From Mastigias papua (Eukaryota; Cnidaria; Scyphozoa; Rhizostomeae; Mastigiidae), in NCBI GenBank assembly GCA_964019165.1, contig OZ025284.1:1918521-1982520 (forward strand): 64,000 nucleotides of DNA. Reading direction: 5' to 3'. Position 1 is the stretch's first letter, and each line of letters opens with the position of its first letter. Below are positions 63,704-64,000 of the stretch, in pieces. A program made the position numbers and the translations under genes. The notes below the pieces were generated by a model that saw only the letters and a program-made list of their open reading frames with translations, did not search any database and was not told the DNA's origin.

Positions 63704-63745
63704 CATTCTCTGACGAGAGTCGGACGAAAAAAGCTTTTCAGTATG
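63704..63745 (+). ncRNA. Hammerhead-ribozyme-like motif, copy 2
   Basis: Stem I CATTCT (63704-63709) pairs with AGTATG (63740-63745) except for one position. The core CTGACGA (63710-63716) is intact, followed by the GAGTCGGAC segment, GAAA (63726-63729) and a minimal stem III. Confidence 0.55.
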
Positions 63746-63819
63746 TCTAAAACATGGTGCCGCTTTTTCGTGCTACATACAGGTTTGTATCTATATATTA
63801 TCTATGTACATCTGTTTAT

Positions 63820-64000
63820 TTATTCATTGCTATTTTTGTCTTCTTCCGTGGGTAAATTGTGATAGTCATCGGCACTTGCCTCCTCGTGACCATTTCTGCA
63901 GACTATGTAGCACAGAATAGCAAAAGATACAACATTTGCGACTGACATCAGCAGTATGCTAAATCCACTGTAAATCTGGGCTGTTGCTATGAATAGTCCA
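63820..64000 (-). CDS. C-terminal exon of a multi-pass membrane protein, partial
   Basis: Open from the window edge (64000) to the stop at 63822-63820, 59 codons. It begins GLFIATAQIYSG, continues through a hydrophobic helix (FSILLMSVANVVSFAILCYI) and ends in an acidic cytoplasmic-looking tail (HEEASADDYHNLPTEEDKNS). One membrane helix then a short acidic tail is the pattern of the last helix of a solute transporter, for instance an MFS-type protein, but one helix cannot fix the family. The stop overlaps GAATAAATAAA, a possible polyadenylation signal. The terminal repeat of the Penelope-like element begins about 45 bp downstream of the stop, so the element lies in or just past the 3' UTR. Confidence 0.55.
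   Translation of the reverse strand, partial: GLFIATAQIYSGFSILLMSVANVVSFAILCYIVCRNGHEEASADDYHNLPTEEDKNSNE

Overview
The window is AT-rich animal nuclear DNA, not prokaryotic. The genes have introns with GT/AG borders, the spaces between them are long, and there is a dense load of eukaryotic transposons and long (TA)n, (CA)n and (GAT)n microsatellites. The mix of elements (LINE reverse transcriptases, a Penelope-like element with hammerhead-ribozyme motifs, a Mutator-type transposase, Tc1, hAT-like and PIF-like elements), together with a TIMP gene, a TAPP-type PH-domain gene and fast-evolving rhodopsin-class GPCRs, suggests a non-vertebrate, probably marine metazoan. A cnidarian is my best guess, but the sequence alone does not settle it.

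Layout. 1-5.7 kb: five exons of a minus-strand gene resembling PLEKHA1/2 (TAPP), recovered by joining splice sites, with a LINE tail, a Tc1 relic, a hAT-like MITE and (TA)n arrays in its introns. 5.7-7.8 kb: another hAT-like relic and a long (CA)n array. 7.9-11.5 kb: a 3.6 kb fold-back structure with 1.2 kb nearly identical inverted arms, bounded on both sides by (TA)n. 12-25 kb: gene-poor, with LINE and SINE pieces, a zinc-finger ORF fragment, a 634 bp TIR element with TTA target duplications, and several copies of a short hAT-like family. 25.2-26.4 kb: a two-exon FMRFamide-receptor-like GPCR. 29-38 kb: repeats and no convincing genes. 39.2-40.6 kb: an intact single-exon amine-receptor-like GPCR. 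42.4-47.8 kb: a decayed LINE (minus strand) next to an apparently intact Mutator-type DNA transposon (plus strand) lying inside a 9-bp tandem array. 53.3-54 kb: unrecognised minus-strand coding-like sequence. 55.4-58.4 kb: a complete two-exon TIMP gene with a TATA/Inr promoter. 59.8-63.8 kb: a LINE relic and a Penelope-like element whose terminal repeats carry hammerhead-like cores. 63.8-64 kb: the last exon of a multi-pass membrane protein on the minus strand.

The host genes (PH adaptor, two receptors, metalloproteinase-inhibitor homologue, membrane protein) do not form a pathway; this looks like ordinary animal gene order spread among transposons. The most unusual points are the TIMP that has lost Cys1 together with its disulfide partner, two GPCRs lacking the TM3-ECL2 disulfide, the hammerhead-bearing Penelope element with an expanded stem II, the Mutator element flanked by arrays whose period matches its expected target duplication, and the large fold-back structure.
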